Source: Verrucomicrobiota bacterium (GTDB taxonomy: Bacteria; Verrucomicrobiota; Verrucomicrobiia; Opitutales; Opitutaceae). Taken from it: DNA of 40,658 nt. The first letter of the stretch is position 1; every line of letters starts with the position of its first letter. The translations under genes were made by a program, and so were the position numbers. The stretch lies in contig CAUJJL010000084.1 of assembly GCA_963205455.1 (NCBI GenBank), positions 1-40,658 on the forward strand, read 5' to 3'. Below the pieces are notes generated by a model. It saw only the letters and a program-made list of their open reading frames with translations. It was not told the origin of the DNA and did no database searches. Shown piece by piece: positions 26,073-34,497 of this stretch.

Positions 26073-28034
26073 ATGAGCTCTGCTGAAATCCTTTCTAATG
26101 CTGTCAAGTCGGGTCACCTTCTGCCTGCGGCAGCCGACAACATTCGTTCATGGCAGTCTGTAAACCTGCCGGATTGGGCGCGCCGGAGCATTGATGAACT
26201 GGTCGCCGGACAGGCATGGGCGGAGCTGAACGATCGTTTCTATCGGTATCTGGAATTCGGGACCGGCGGCATGCGCGGACGCACCATGGGGGTTGTCAGC
26301 ACGTCTGACGAACGCGGTCCGCAGCGCGAAGGCGGGTCACCCGCTCATGCCGCTGTAGGAAGCAATGTGCTCAATGATTTCACGCTGCTACGCGCGACAA
26401 TAGGGCTCTATCGGTATGTCACGAGACACCTTGCCGCCACCCAGCGATTCGATCGCCCGAAACTCGTGATCGCCCATGACGTGCGCCACTTCTCGCGTCA
26501 CTTTTGCGAACTTGCCGCCAGTGCATGGACGCGTCTTGGAGGAAACGCCTTCATCTTCGACGGGCCGCGCTCAACTCCCCAGTTGAGCTTCAGCGTCCGT
26601 TTCCTCAAGGCGCATGCCGGGATTGTCATCACGGCGAGCCACAATCCTCCACACGACAACGGATTCAAGGCGTACTTCGAGGATGGCGCCCAGGTGGTGC
26701 CGCCGCACGACAAGGGGATTGTTGACGAGGTGAATTCCGTGCCGCTATCGGCCGTGGGTGAATTCCTGGACATTCAAAGGCAGGGCGTTGTTGTGCTCGA
26801 TTCCAGCGTCGACCAGGCATACCTCGCAGTCGCGGCGCGTGCGGCGCTTGATTCGTCGCTCTTCAAGCGCAAGCCGCTCAAGGTGGTCTTCACGAATATT
26901 CACGGAGTCGGCGGCATATCTTCGCTTCCCTTGCTGCGCAATGCGGGCATTGAGGTGACGGAGGTGCCGCAACAGGCGGGTTTTGATCCGCGGTTTCCCA
27001 CAGTGAAGTCGCCCAACCCGGAGAATGCGGAGGCGCTCACCCTTGCGGTTGCGCTGGCGAATGAGCGCAAGATCGATCTGGTGCTTGCGACCGACCCCGA
27101 TTGCGATCGCATGGGGGTTGCTGTGAGAAACCGCCGCGGAGAGCTTGAGTTGCTCACCGGCAACCAGATCGGCGCGTTGTTGGCCGACTATCGGATCTCC
27201 AAGCTGAAGGAACTGGGATTGCTGCCGGCCGCGGGCAGCCTGCGGGCGGTGCTGATCAAGACATTCGTGACCACGCCGCTGCAGGATGCCATTGCCAAGA
27301 ACCATGGAATCAAGGTCATCAACACCCTGACCGGCTTCAAATGGATCGCCGCAAAGATGCGCGGCTATGAGGAGGCGCTCAAGCGCGACATCCTTGCGCG
27401 GGAAGGCATCGCGATGGACTACGACGCGACGCCATTTGAGCGGCGTGCGAAGCTACTCCTCGAGCGTTCGACGTTCCTGGTTTTCGGGACCGAGGAAAGT
27501 TACGGCTACCTGCCGAATGACCTTGTTCGCGACAAGGACGGCAATGCGGCGTGTCTGATGTTCTGCGAATTGGCGGCTTCGGCGAGAGAGCGAGGTCTGA
27601 CGATTCCCGAGTGTCTGGATGAGCTGTACCTGAAGAATGGCTTCTTTCTGGAGGGCGTGGTCAATCTCTACTACGAGGGCGCCACAGGTGCCGCGAAAAT
27701 CAAGCGCATCCTCGAAACCTACAGGAACTCACCGCCGAAGGCATTTGGTGATGTGGGCGTCTCGAAATTCGAGGATTTCGGCCGTCAGACGATTGTCGAT
27801 GCAGACGGAGACGAGATCCCCAGGCAGGATCTCTATTTCGTCACCCTCGCCAACGGCTATACGTTCGCGGCCCGGGGCTCCGGCACGGAACCGAAGATGA
27901 AGTTCTACGTGTTCGGAAAGGCCGAGGTCAGAACCGCGGGCGAACTGCCTGCGGTGAAGGCCGCTGTGAGGGCTGAATTGAATCGCATCCGTGCGTTGAT
28001 CGAATCCGACGCGAAAGCTCGCGCCGAGAGCTGA
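26073..28034 (+). CDS. alpha-D-phosphohexomutase (phosphoglucomutase/phosphomannomutase)
   Basis: 653-residue mutase that interconverts hexose 6- and 1-phosphates. All four family signatures are present: the phosphoserine loop TASHNPPHDNGFK with S189, the magnesium loop DPDCDRMGV with D341, D343 and D345, the sugar loop GTEESYGYL near 470, and the phosphate loop RGSGTEPKMKF near 602. The N-terminal EFGTGGMRGRTMG is typical of the PgcA-type long mutases. It is longer than common 450-580-residue members, with extra sequence near 85-110 and in the C-terminal half. It sits just behind the UDP-sugar pyrophosphorylase gene, and menC follows 31 bp downstream. Confidence 0.92.
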   Translation: MSSAEILSNAVKSGHLLPAAADNIRSWQSVNLPDWARRSIDELVAGQAWAELNDRFYRYLEFGTGGMRGRTMGVVSTSDERGPQREGGSPAHAAVGSNVLNDFTLLRATIGLYRYVTRHLAATQRFDRPKLVIAHDVRHFSRHFCELAASAWTRLGGNAFIFDGPRSTPQLSFSVRFLKAHAGIVITASHNPPHDNGFKAYFEDGAQVVPPHDKGIVDEVNSVPLSAVGEFLDIQRQGVVVLDSSVDQAYLAVAARAALDSSLFKRKPLKVVFTNIHGVGGISSLPLLRNAGIEVTEVPQQAGFDPRFPTVKSPNPENAEALTLAVALANERKIDLVLATDPDCDRMGVAVRNRRGELELLTGNQIGALLADYRISKLKELGLLPAAGSLRAVLIKTFVTTPLQDAIAKNHGIKVINTLTGFKWIAAKMRGYEEALKRDILAREGIAMDYDATPFERRAKLLLERSTFLVFGTEESYGYLPNDLVRDKDGNAACLMFCELAASARERGLTIPECLDELYLKNGFFLEGVVNLYYEGATGAAKIKRILETYRNSPPKAFGDVGVSKFEDFGRQTIVDADGDEIPRQDLYFVTLANGYTFAARGSGTEPKMKFYVFGKAEVRTAGELPAVKAAVRAELNRIRALIESDAKARAES

Positions 28035-28065
28035 GAGCAAGGCGCCACACGGGAGTCCTACTCGA

Positions 28066-29106
28066 GTGTCCCTGAGACTGGACTTCCGTTCCTTTTCGAT
28101 TCCCTTGCTGCGACCGATGCGCACGGCCCATGGCCTGTGCACTGCGCGGGATGGAGGGATCATCCGTGCGGTCGACGAGACGGGTTCCGTGGGGTTGGGC
28201 GAGGTTTGTCCGCTGCCGGGCTTCAATCGTGAGAAATGGAGCGATTGCGAATCAGCGCTTGGGAGCCTTGGCGATCATGTTTCCTGGGAAGATCTCGCGC
28301 GATTGCCGCGGGAGCTGGAATGTCTTCACGGTGCGCTGGCCGCAGCCCGGCGCATGCTGGAGCTTGGGCATGGAGAACGCGATGGAGGGAAATCCGATCT
28401 GCCCCTGGCGTCGCCTGCATGGCCTGTGGCTTCGCTATTGCCCGCGGGGAGGGCAGCTCTGGGTGAAGTCGATTCGCGCCTCGAACTGGGTTTTCGCGTT
28501 TTCAAGTGGAAGGTTGGCGTGGCGCCCCTGGGCGACGAGATTGCGCTGCTTGATGATCTTCTCGCTCGTTTGCCGGAGGGAGCCCGGCTCAGGCTGGATG
28601 CCAATGGCGCATGGGATCGTCGTCAGGCGGAGCGCTGGCTCGAGCGTTGTGCGGAGCGGCCGATCGAGCATGTGGAGCAACCGGTGGATGCGGGGCGCAA
28701 GGATGCGGAGGACCTACTCTTTGGCCTGGCTGGTGACTATCCGACTCCTCTTGCACTCGATGAGTCGCTGGTGCGGGGAAGCGACATCACGACCTGGCTT
28801 GAATTGGGGTGGCCCGGAGTCTTTGTCGTGAAGCCGTCCCTGCTCGCGGATCCTACCACGATCCTGAGTAGGCTGGAGCGGGCAAAATCCAAGGTAGTAT
28901 TTTCCTCGGCTCTCGAGACTGCGATCGGGGCGCGCAATGCCCTCGGGCTGGCGTTCTCCTGGTGTGGCGAGCGGCGTGCCCTTGGATTTGGCGTCTGGCC
29001 TCTCTTTCACGAATCCCATTTGAACGGACCCCACGCGGCGCCTTTCATGCACTTTGCAGACGTGACTCGCCTTGATCCTCACCTGACATGGACCGTGCTG
29101 AACTAG
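28066..29106 (+). CDS. menC: o-succinylbenzoate synthase
   Basis: Enolase-superfamily dehydratase of menaquinone synthesis, 346 residues with a GTG start. Catalytic residues are all visible: K147 and K149 in FKWKVG, metal ligands D178 (LDANGAW), E204 (VEQPVD) and D232 (LALDESL), and the second lysine K256 in VVKPSLL. The N-terminal capping domain includes GLGEVCPLPGF. No better in-frame ATG precedes the domain, so GTG 28066 is accepted. Its last 19 bases overlap the start of menE, so the two are translated together. The product should be o-succinylbenzoate, the substrate of MenE. Confidence 0.92.
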   Translation: MSLRLDFRSFSIPLLRPMRTAHGLCTARDGGIIRAVDETGSVGLGEVCPLPGFNREKWSDCESALGSLGDHVSWEDLARLPRELECLHGALAAARRMLELGHGERDGGKSDLPLASPAWPVASLLPAGRAALGEVDSRLELGFRVFKWKVGVAPLGDEIALLDDLLARLPEGARLRLDANGAWDRRQAERWLERCAERPIEHVEQPVDAGRKDAEDLLFGLAGDYPTPLALDESLVRGSDITTWLELGWPGVFVVKPSLLADPTTILSRLERAKSKVVFSSALETAIGARNALGLAFSWCGERRALGFGVWPLFHESHLNGPHAAPFMHFADVTRLDPHLTWTVLN

Positions 29107-30353
29107 CCGATTGCCTTGGGCTGCGCCATGCGGGTCGTTCGTGTCGACACAGCGTGGTGTGCGAATCCGATCCGAAGCGGTTTCAATCCGCGTTTGCCTC
29201 GGGGGTGGCGGCGGGTGGGAAGGTATTCCTTGCGGATCCGAAATGGACACCAGCAGAAATGGCGGAATTCGACCGGCTGCGAGTCGGGGCTGAAATGGAA
29301 AATCCTGAAGCGGACGCCATGGGGGATTTGGGTTGGCTTTATATTCCGACCGGCGGCACCGGTGGCAGGCTCAAGCTGGCGCGCCACGATGAGCGAACGA
29401 TCGATGCTGCGGTGCGGGGATTTGCGCGGCATTTTTTGGAAGAGAGGATCTACGCATTTGGGGTCCTGCCCCTTCACCATGTGAGTGGCCTGATGGCCTG
29501 GCTGCGCTGTGCCATGACAGGCGGGAATTACACGGCGGGTGATTGGACTTCGTTGCAAGAAGGCGAGTTGCCTGATGTGCTCGATCAAGGCGCGTACCTC
29601 TCGCTTGTTCCGACGCAGTTGCAGAGGCTGCTGGCAAGTGAACCTGCGGTCCGCTGGCTGAAATCCTTCCGTGCGGTATTCGTCGGAGGAGGCCCCTCGT
29701 GGCCAGACTTGCTGGATCGCGCGGCAAGCGCAGGCGTGCCCTTGGTCCTAAGCTATGGCATGACTGAAACGGCGGCGATGGTGGCCGCTCCGCAGCCTGG
29801 GGATTTTCTTGCTGGCGACCGAAGCTGCGGAAGAAACCTGCCGCATGCCGGGATCAGTACCGATGTCGAGGGGGTGGTGAGTGTGACAGGGGAGTCGGTA
29901 TTTCGAGGCTATGCGGGCGGACCGGTGAGCCACACGAGACAGTTTGAAACTGTCGATGTCGGAAGAGTAGACCCGCATGGGCGCCTCTGGATCGAAGGCA
30001 GGCGCGACCAGATCATCATCACAGGCGGGGAAAAGGTGGATCCGCTCGAAGTCGAAGCGGTGCTGCGCGGAACGGGAGAATTTTCAGATGTGGTCGTGGT
30101 GGGCGTGGATGACCCCGTCTGGGGACAGAGGGTGATCGCCTGCTACGAGGATGCGAAGCGATCGCCCGATATTGACAAAGTAAGGGCTGCAATCGAATGC
30201 ATACTTGCGTCGTATCGCCGTCCCAAGAGCTACGTGCCGATCATGCCTTGGCCGCGCAGCAGCCTGGGCAAGGTGAATCGGTTGGCGTTGAGGCGGGCAC
30301 TTGAGGAAATCCGCTCAGCCTCAACGGGCGAGGGGGCGCCGGGGCTATTTTGA
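29088..30353 (+). CDS. menE: o-succinylbenzoate-CoA ligase
   Basis: Acyl-CoA synthetase of the ANL superfamily, 421 residues, expected to join CoA to o-succinylbenzoate. Motifs in order: the phosphate loop IPTGGTGGRLKLA at about 86-98, the central SYGMTETAAMVAAP near 223-236, the hinge GRRDQIIITGGEKVDPLEVE near 304-323 and the C-terminal catalytic lysine in SSLGKVNRLALR. The N-terminal domain is short compared with other acyl-CoA synthetases, which is usual for compact MenE. It overlaps menC by 19 bases. The last nine bases overlap the end of the convergent eda gene. Confidence 0.9.
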   Translation: MDRAELADCLGLRHAGRSCRHSVVCESDPKRFQSAFASGVAAGGKVFLADPKWTPAEMAEFDRLRVGAEMENPEADAMGDLGWLYIPTGGTGGRLKLARHDERTIDAAVRGFARHFLEERIYAFGVLPLHHVSGLMAWLRCAMTGGNYTAGDWTSLQEGELPDVLDQGAYLSLVPTQLQRLLASEPAVRWLKSFRAVFVGGGPSWPDLLDRAASAGVPLVLSYGMTETAAMVAAPQPGDFLAGDRSCGRNLPHAGISTDVEGVVSVTGESVFRGYAGGPVSHTRQFETVDVGRVDPHGRLWIEGRRDQIIITGGEKVDPLEVEAVLRGTGEFSDVVVVGVDDPVWGQRVIACYEDAKRSPDIDKVRAAIECILASYRRPKSYVPIMPWPRSSLGKVNRLALRRALEEIRSASTGEGAPGLF

Positions 30354-31013
30354 GCCGGCCCGGGCGCTCTTTACGGCGTCGCACGCGGACTTTGCATTTG
30401 CGGCAATGTCATCCCAGCGTTCCGCGGAAATGAGGTCGCGCGAAGCAAGCCAGGATCCGCCGAGTGCAGCGACGTGCCGGTTTTCAAGGTACGCCTTCAT
30501 GTTGTTCGCGTTCAGACCTCCCAGCGGAATGTAGCGAAGCTTCAGATGCGCATACGGCGCGGCGATGGAATCGAGGTGGCGGAGTCCGCCCGATGTTTCG
30601 GCCGGGAAGAATTTGAGCAGACGGCAACCCTGCTCGAGCGCATTCTCAATGTCGGTAGCAGTTGCAATTCCGGGTGCAAAGGGGAGGCCGGCGGCCACGG
30701 CCGCGGCGATGACGCGCGGATTGCAGCCTGGGGCAACGGCGAAGGCTCCGCCTGCGCGCACGACATCGTCCACCTGTTTCGGTTCAATGACTGTGCCGAC
30801 TCCTGCTAGCATTTCAGGCACCTCCTGACGGATGGCACGAATGCAGTCCAGAGCCGCGGGAGTGCGCAGCGTGAGTTCCATCGACGCTATGCCGCCGCGA
30901 AGCAAGGCGCGCGCAACGGGCACTGCATGTTTTACCTCGTCGATGATGAGGACGGCAACAACGCCACGGGCCTGGATCGTGTTTTGGAGATCTGTGGGAA
31001 ACGCGAGTTTCAT
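30345..31013 (-). CDS. eda: 2-keto-3-deoxy-6-phosphogluconate aldolase
   Basis: Cleaves KDPG to pyruvate and glyceraldehyde 3-phosphate in the Entner-Doudoroff and uronate routes. The 222-residue TIM-barrel protein has the Schiff-base lysine K134 in RLLKFFPAE, the catalytic glutamate E46 in SMELTLRT, and GVGTVIEP and FAVAPGCNPRV in their usual places. ATG 31013 is the family start; frames further upstream to 31244 run through the promoter region of the divergent kinase and are ignored. It shares 142 bp of control sequence with that galactokinase-like gene. Confidence 0.92.
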   Translation of the reverse strand: MKLAFPTDLQNTIQARGVVAVLIIDEVKHAVPVARALLRGGIASMELTLRTPAALDCIRAIRQEVPEMLAGVGTVIEPKQVDDVVRAGGAFAVAPGCNPRVIAAAVAAGLPFAPGIATATDIENALEQGCRLLKFFPAETSGGLRHLDSIAAPYAHLKLRYIPLGGLNANNMKAYLENRHVAALGGSWLASRDLISAERWDDIAANAKSACDAVKSARAGSK

Positions 31014-31113
31014 GGTCTCATCGCTGCCTGAATCGAAGCGCCGTGTCGACCACGCAGAGCGCAGAAATGCAACAGGGGTCGCATATCCGCGCTTTCGACC
31101 TTGCTGAAACCGG

Positions 31114-31136
31114 TTGACGGATACCGGGTGACCCGG
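31114..31136 (+). promoter_or_regulatory. -35-like box and perfect palindrome upstream of galactokinase-like gene
   Basis: TTGACG at 31114-31119 resembles a -35 box for the plus strand. Directly after it, CCGGGTGACCCGG at 31124-31136 is a perfect 13-bp palindrome about a central G. It lies 19 bp before the kinase start and inside the eda/kinase divergent region, where a repressor site would be expected. No good -10 is seen at normal spacing, so the promoter call is weak; the palindrome itself is certain. Confidence 0.4.
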
Positions 31137-31155
31137 GCATTCCCAAATATTTGCC

Positions 31156-32304
31156 ATGCAAGCCAAGCTCTCCGCGTTGTTCCTAGCCACCTTTGGTCGC
31201 CAGCCGGAGGTCATCGCTCGCGCCCCCGGCCGGATCGAATTCATCGGAAATCACACCGACTACAACGGAGGCACGGTTCTTGGGGCCGCGATTGATCGGA
31301 ATGTCTGGGTTGCAATTGCGAAGAGTCCCGGTCCGGCCCGACGGTTCTACAGCGATTTCAGCGGCAAGATCACTGTCCTGCCTTCATCCTACCTTTCGAA
31401 GCAGGGCGGCAGCGAACAATGGGTGAATTATCCCCTGGGTGTGCTGGCTGCAATGCCGGTATTCGGTTTGCGAATACCCGACGGATTTGACCTCGCCGTG
31501 ATTTCGGACCTTCCGGCCGGCGCAGGTTTGTCCAGCAGTGCCGCGCTCGAAATCGCCTCAACCCTGGCGTTCCTTGCGATCACGGGCCAAGAGGCGCCGC
31601 GCGAGACGATCGTTGCGGTGGGCCGCCATGCGGAAAATCATTTTGTCGGGGTGCCCTGCGGCATACTCGATCAGGGAGTTTCGGGGTTTGGACGCAAGGA
31701 CGCGCTCGTTTTCATCGACTGCCGTGGTCCCCGTTTTGAGACGGTGCCGCTGCCGCCGTCGGCGAACTTCTGGGTGTTCAACACCCATTCCAAACATGCG
31801 CTTGTGGATGGACTCTATGCCGAACGCCACCGCGAGTGCATGGAGGCGGCGAAAGCCCTCGGAGTCGGGCAACTCGTCGATATTCCGGCGAGAGAACTGG
31901 CATTGCGAGAGGCCGAACTCGATCCGGTCGTTTTTCGGAGGGCAAGGCACGTCGTGGAAGAAATTGCACGCGTGGGACAGGCCGTTGATGCCCTGGGTCG
32001 GGGAGATCTGGCTGCCGTTGGCCGCCTTCTGACGGCATCCCATGCCAGTTCGAAAACCTTGTTCGAAAACAGTACGCCGGAACTCGATTTCCTGGTCGAG
32101 GAGCTGTCACGGCAGCGATGGGTCTATGGTGCACGCCTGACGGGTGGCGGTTTTGGAGGCGCGGTCATGGCTTTGACGGCACCGGATTTCGGCGCCGTAC
32201 AGGCTGATGAAGTGGTTTCAAGCTATGTCCATAGATTCAAGGCTCGTTCGGATTACCTGCATCTTAAGACGGGTGCCGGGGCATCTGTGGAATCAGACCT
32301 ATAA
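31156..32304 (+). CDS. galK: galactokinase-like GHMP kinase with altered sugar motif
   Basis: 382-residue GHMP-family sugar kinase, closest in layout to galactokinase. Signature 1 reads APGRIEFIGNHTDYNGG at 23-39: the usual glutamate of GEHTDYN is asparagine (N32), and NL before it is EF. The phosphate loop LPAGAGLSSSAALEIA at 119-134 and the catalytic aspartate D172 in CGILDQ are intact, as is the SKHALVDGLYAERHREC segment near 202-218 and the C-terminal RLTGGGFGG. It should therefore be an active kinase. In galactokinases the replaced glutamate contacts the sugar, so the substrate may be a different sugar. Neighbouring eda is compatible with sugar-acid metabolism. Confidence 0.8.
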   Translation: MQAKLSALFLATFGRQPEVIARAPGRIEFIGNHTDYNGGTVLGAAIDRNVWVAIAKSPGPARRFYSDFSGKITVLPSSYLSKQGGSEQWVNYPLGVLAAMPVFGLRIPDGFDLAVISDLPAGAGLSSSAALEIASTLAFLAITGQEAPRETIVAVGRHAENHFVGVPCGILDQGVSGFGRKDALVFIDCRGPRFETVPLPPSANFWVFNTHSKHALVDGLYAERHRECMEAAKALGVGQLVDIPARELALREAELDPVVFRRARHVVEEIARVGQAVDALGRGDLAAVGRLLTASHASSKTLFENSTPELDFLVEELSRQRWVYGARLTGGGFGGAVMALTAPDFGAVQADEVVSSYVHRFKARSDYLHLKTGAGASVESDL

Positions 32305-32313
32305 TGCCGTATG

Positions 32314-32374
32314 GAAGCTGTAGCTTCTGAATTGCATCTGATTCGGGTCACACCCGAGTGTGATGTCCGACTCG
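32314..32374 (+). repeat. cluster of overlapping inverted repeats before HDOD gene
   Basis: GAAGCT-GT-AGCTTC (32314-32327) is followed by three stems that share bases: TCGGGT-CAC-ACCCGA (32343-32357), TCACAC-CCGA-GTGTGA (32348-32363) and CGAGT/ACTCG (32355-32359 with 32370-32374). Neighbouring stems cannot form at the same time. They lie between the galactokinase-like stop and the HDOD start at 32403. No T-tract follows. They could be a switchable leader or simply overlapping chance repeats. Confidence 0.45.
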
Positions 32375-32402
32375 CAGGTTAATTCCTTCAGAAAGCGTGC
32401 CG

Positions 32403-33278
32403 ATGTGGACCCAATCCATGCCATTGATTGACCAGCCTCCGTCGCCCGAGGTCCTCGTCAGGGAACTCGACGATCTCCCGCCGACGCCGCGAGTGCTGCA
32501 ATCGCTTCAGAAAATGATCGCGGATCCGGATGCGATGCTGGTGGACATGGGGGACATGGTGGCGCTTGAGCCTGGTCTGGCCGCGCGGGTCGTGCGCATA
32601 GCGAACAGCGCCGTTTTTCGCCGTGGCGCAAAAGTCGACAACATACTTGAGGCTATTCAGCGGGTGGGTCTGTCGGGTATCCACGAATTGGTTACATTTG
32701 CCGTGGGTTCCCAGATGGTTGGCCGTCCGCTAGCGACTTACAAACTCGATGCACAGTCGCTCTGGGCGCGTGCGGTGACCTGTGCGCTTGCGGCAGCTGG
32801 GATTGGCGAAAAGAGCGACGTGGACCGTGTGTCCGCCTATTCTGCGGGGCTGATGCATGGATTGGGCCTGATTGTCATCGACCGTTATTCGGTCAGACAG
32901 ACTCCTCCGCGTCATATCACGACTTCCGGTTATCCCCACGACACGGCTCCTGCGGAGCGGGAGTGGCTTGGCTACTCGCACGCTGAGGCAGGTGCGGCGC
33001 TTCTTGAGATGTGGGGTTTTTCGGCCGATGTCTGCAATGCCGTGCGGTTTCAGATTGAGCCGGAGAAATGTCCAGAAGAACACCGCGTGCTGTGTATGAC
33101 GGTGGCGGTTGCACGCTGGGCGCGCTCGATGATTTGTATGCCCTCTCCCGAGATGCCGGATCAGCCGGCGACCTCCTGGCTGACGGCCACCGGAATGAAG
33201 GTGTCCGATCTGGAGGAGTGGTTGAAGGATCTTCGGAAGCAGAGTCAATTGGCGTGCAGCGAACTCAGGCTGTACTGA
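32403..33278 (+). CDS. HDOD domain protein
   Basis: 291 residues, almost all one HDOD domain, a relative of HD phosphohydrolases that usually lacks the catalytic metal site and acts in signalling. Recognisable parts are LDDLPPTPRVLQSLQKMI near 23-40, ALEPGLAARVVRIANSAVF near 57-75, AIQRVGLSGIHELV near 85-98 and the later YSAGLMHGLGLIVIDRYS. No kinase, GGDEF, EAL or receiver domain is attached. Such proteins often mediate output of two-component or cyclic-di-GMP signalling; no partner is seen next to it. ATG 32403 is preferred to GTG 32397. Translation would start just after the hairpin cluster. Confidence 0.85.
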   Translation: MWTQSMPLIDQPPSPEVLVRELDDLPPTPRVLQSLQKMIADPDAMLVDMGDMVALEPGLAARVVRIANSAVFRRGAKVDNILEAIQRVGLSGIHELVTFAVGSQMVGRPLATYKLDAQSLWARAVTCALAAAGIGEKSDVDRVSAYSAGLMHGLGLIVIDRYSVRQTPPRHITTSGYPHDTAPAEREWLGYSHAEAGAALLEMWGFSADVCNAVRFQIEPEKCPEEHRVLCMTVAVARWARSMICMPSPEMPDQPATSWLTATGMKVSDLEEWLKDLRKQSQLACSELRLY

Positions 33279-33384
33279 TCGTTTGGCGGCGGCCACACGC
33301 TGGGAAAAGGTGAGCCGCGCGCTGGACAGGGAATGGGATTCCGCGTTGACTGGGCTCAACTGCCCGCTTTTCGCCCTTCCTTCC

Positions 33385-34317
33385 ATGAAACTGAAGACCC
33401 TCCTGATTCCCCTGACACTTTTCCTGGCGACGACTCTCCATGCTGCGGACCGCAAGCTGGTGATGATCGCAGGTCCTGCCAGCCACCCGCCGTTAATGCA
33501 CGAGTTTCGTGCGGGATCTATGCTCCTTCAGAAGCGCCTTCAGGGATTCCCTGGCCTCAAGACGGTGCTCGTGACCAACGGCTGGCCCGTGAAGGTTGTC
33601 AACGGCCGCACCGTTGACGACAATTCGGTCTTCGACGGCGCCGATGCCGTCTTCATCTATTCCGATGGCGGCGCCAAACACATCGCTTTGCAGAACAACC
33701 GTCTGGATGTCCTCAAGGGTTTGATGGCCAAAGGCGTCAGCCTCGGGCTGGCGCATTACGCGGTCGAGGTTCCAGCGGATCAGGCCGGCGCAGAATGGAA
33801 GGCGTGGATTGGCGGCTACTACGAGACTGCGTTCTCCTGTAATCCCATCTGGGAGGCCGACTATGCCTCGCTTCCCAGGCATCCGATCACTCGTGGCGTG
33901 AAGCCTTTCAAGACGACGGACGAATGGTACTTCAACATCCGGTTCCGCGAAGGGAAGAAGGGTGTGAAGGATATTCTCGTGGCAAAGCCGTCTGATGCGA
34001 CGCGCGATGGCCCGTATGTCCACCCCAAGGGTCCCTATGCGCATATCCAGGCAGAGAAAGGGCGTTCGGAAACGATGATGTGGGCGGTTCAGCGCCCGGA
34101 TGGCGGACGTGGTTTTGGATTTAACGGCGGACACTTCCACCTCAATTGGCAGAATGATGATCAGCGGCGTTTGATGCTCAACGCACTCGTTTGGCTTGCA
34201 AAACTGGAGGTTCCGGCGGGTGGGGTGGACTCGGCTCCGGTGTCAGATGAGGAGGCCCACCAGAACCTTGATGTGAAGCCGGTCCGGAAAAAGGCGGAGC
34301 CGACCGCGGCCAAGTGA
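33385..34317 (+). CDS. secreted ThuA-domain protein
   Basis: 310-residue ThuA-like protein (class I glutamine-amidotransferase-like fold), family function loosely tied to trehalose and other sugar use. A clear signal peptide occupies residues 1-20 (MKLKTLLIPLTLFLATTLHA, then AD), so it is exported. The mature part has LVMIAGPASHPPLMHEF, DAVFIYSDGGAKH, SLGLAHYAVEVP and the late RGFGFNGGHFHLNW stretch seen in planctomycete and verrucomicrobial ThuA proteins. The C-terminal tail is charged. ATG 33385 starts exactly at the signal peptide; the frame open from 33283 adds non-signal sequence. It follows the HDOD gene by 106 bp with no clear terminator. Confidence 0.85.
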   Translation: MKLKTLLIPLTLFLATTLHAADRKLVMIAGPASHPPLMHEFRAGSMLLQKRLQGFPGLKTVLVTNGWPVKVVNGRTVDDNSVFDGADAVFIYSDGGAKHIALQNNRLDVLKGLMAKGVSLGLAHYAVEVPADQAGAEWKAWIGGYYETAFSCNPIWEADYASLPRHPITRGVKPFKTTDEWYFNIRFREGKKGVKDILVAKPSDATRDGPYVHPKGPYAHIQAEKGRSETMMWAVQRPDGGRGFGFNGGHFHLNWQNDDQRRLMLNALVWLAKLEVPAGGVDSAPVSDEEAHQNLDVKPVRKKAEPTAAK

Positions 34318-34442
34318 GCAGTGAGCAGCGAAGACTTTTCAACGCCCTGAAGAAATCAGCCTTGGCGAGGGAGCCGGGAGTCACCCTGACGGCAACCTGC
34401 GGCGGTCCCGGGCTTGCCTGAACGCTGGCACGGTCATGTCGG

Positions 34443-34462
34443 CGGCAGTCAATTGGCTGCCG
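34443..34462. repeat. near-perfect palindrome between convergent genes
   Basis: CGGCAG-T-CAATTG-G-CTGCCG is a 20-bp palindrome with one mismatched pair, in the 180-bp gap between the ThuA stop and the DUF2911 stop. It can fold into a stable hairpin on either strand but has no T-tract, so it is at most a weak bidirectional terminator or a protein site. The rest of the gap shows nothing coding. Confidence 0.4.
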
Positions 34463-34497
34463 ATCGTCCTCAGGATTGGACAGATCCCTTCTGGTAG

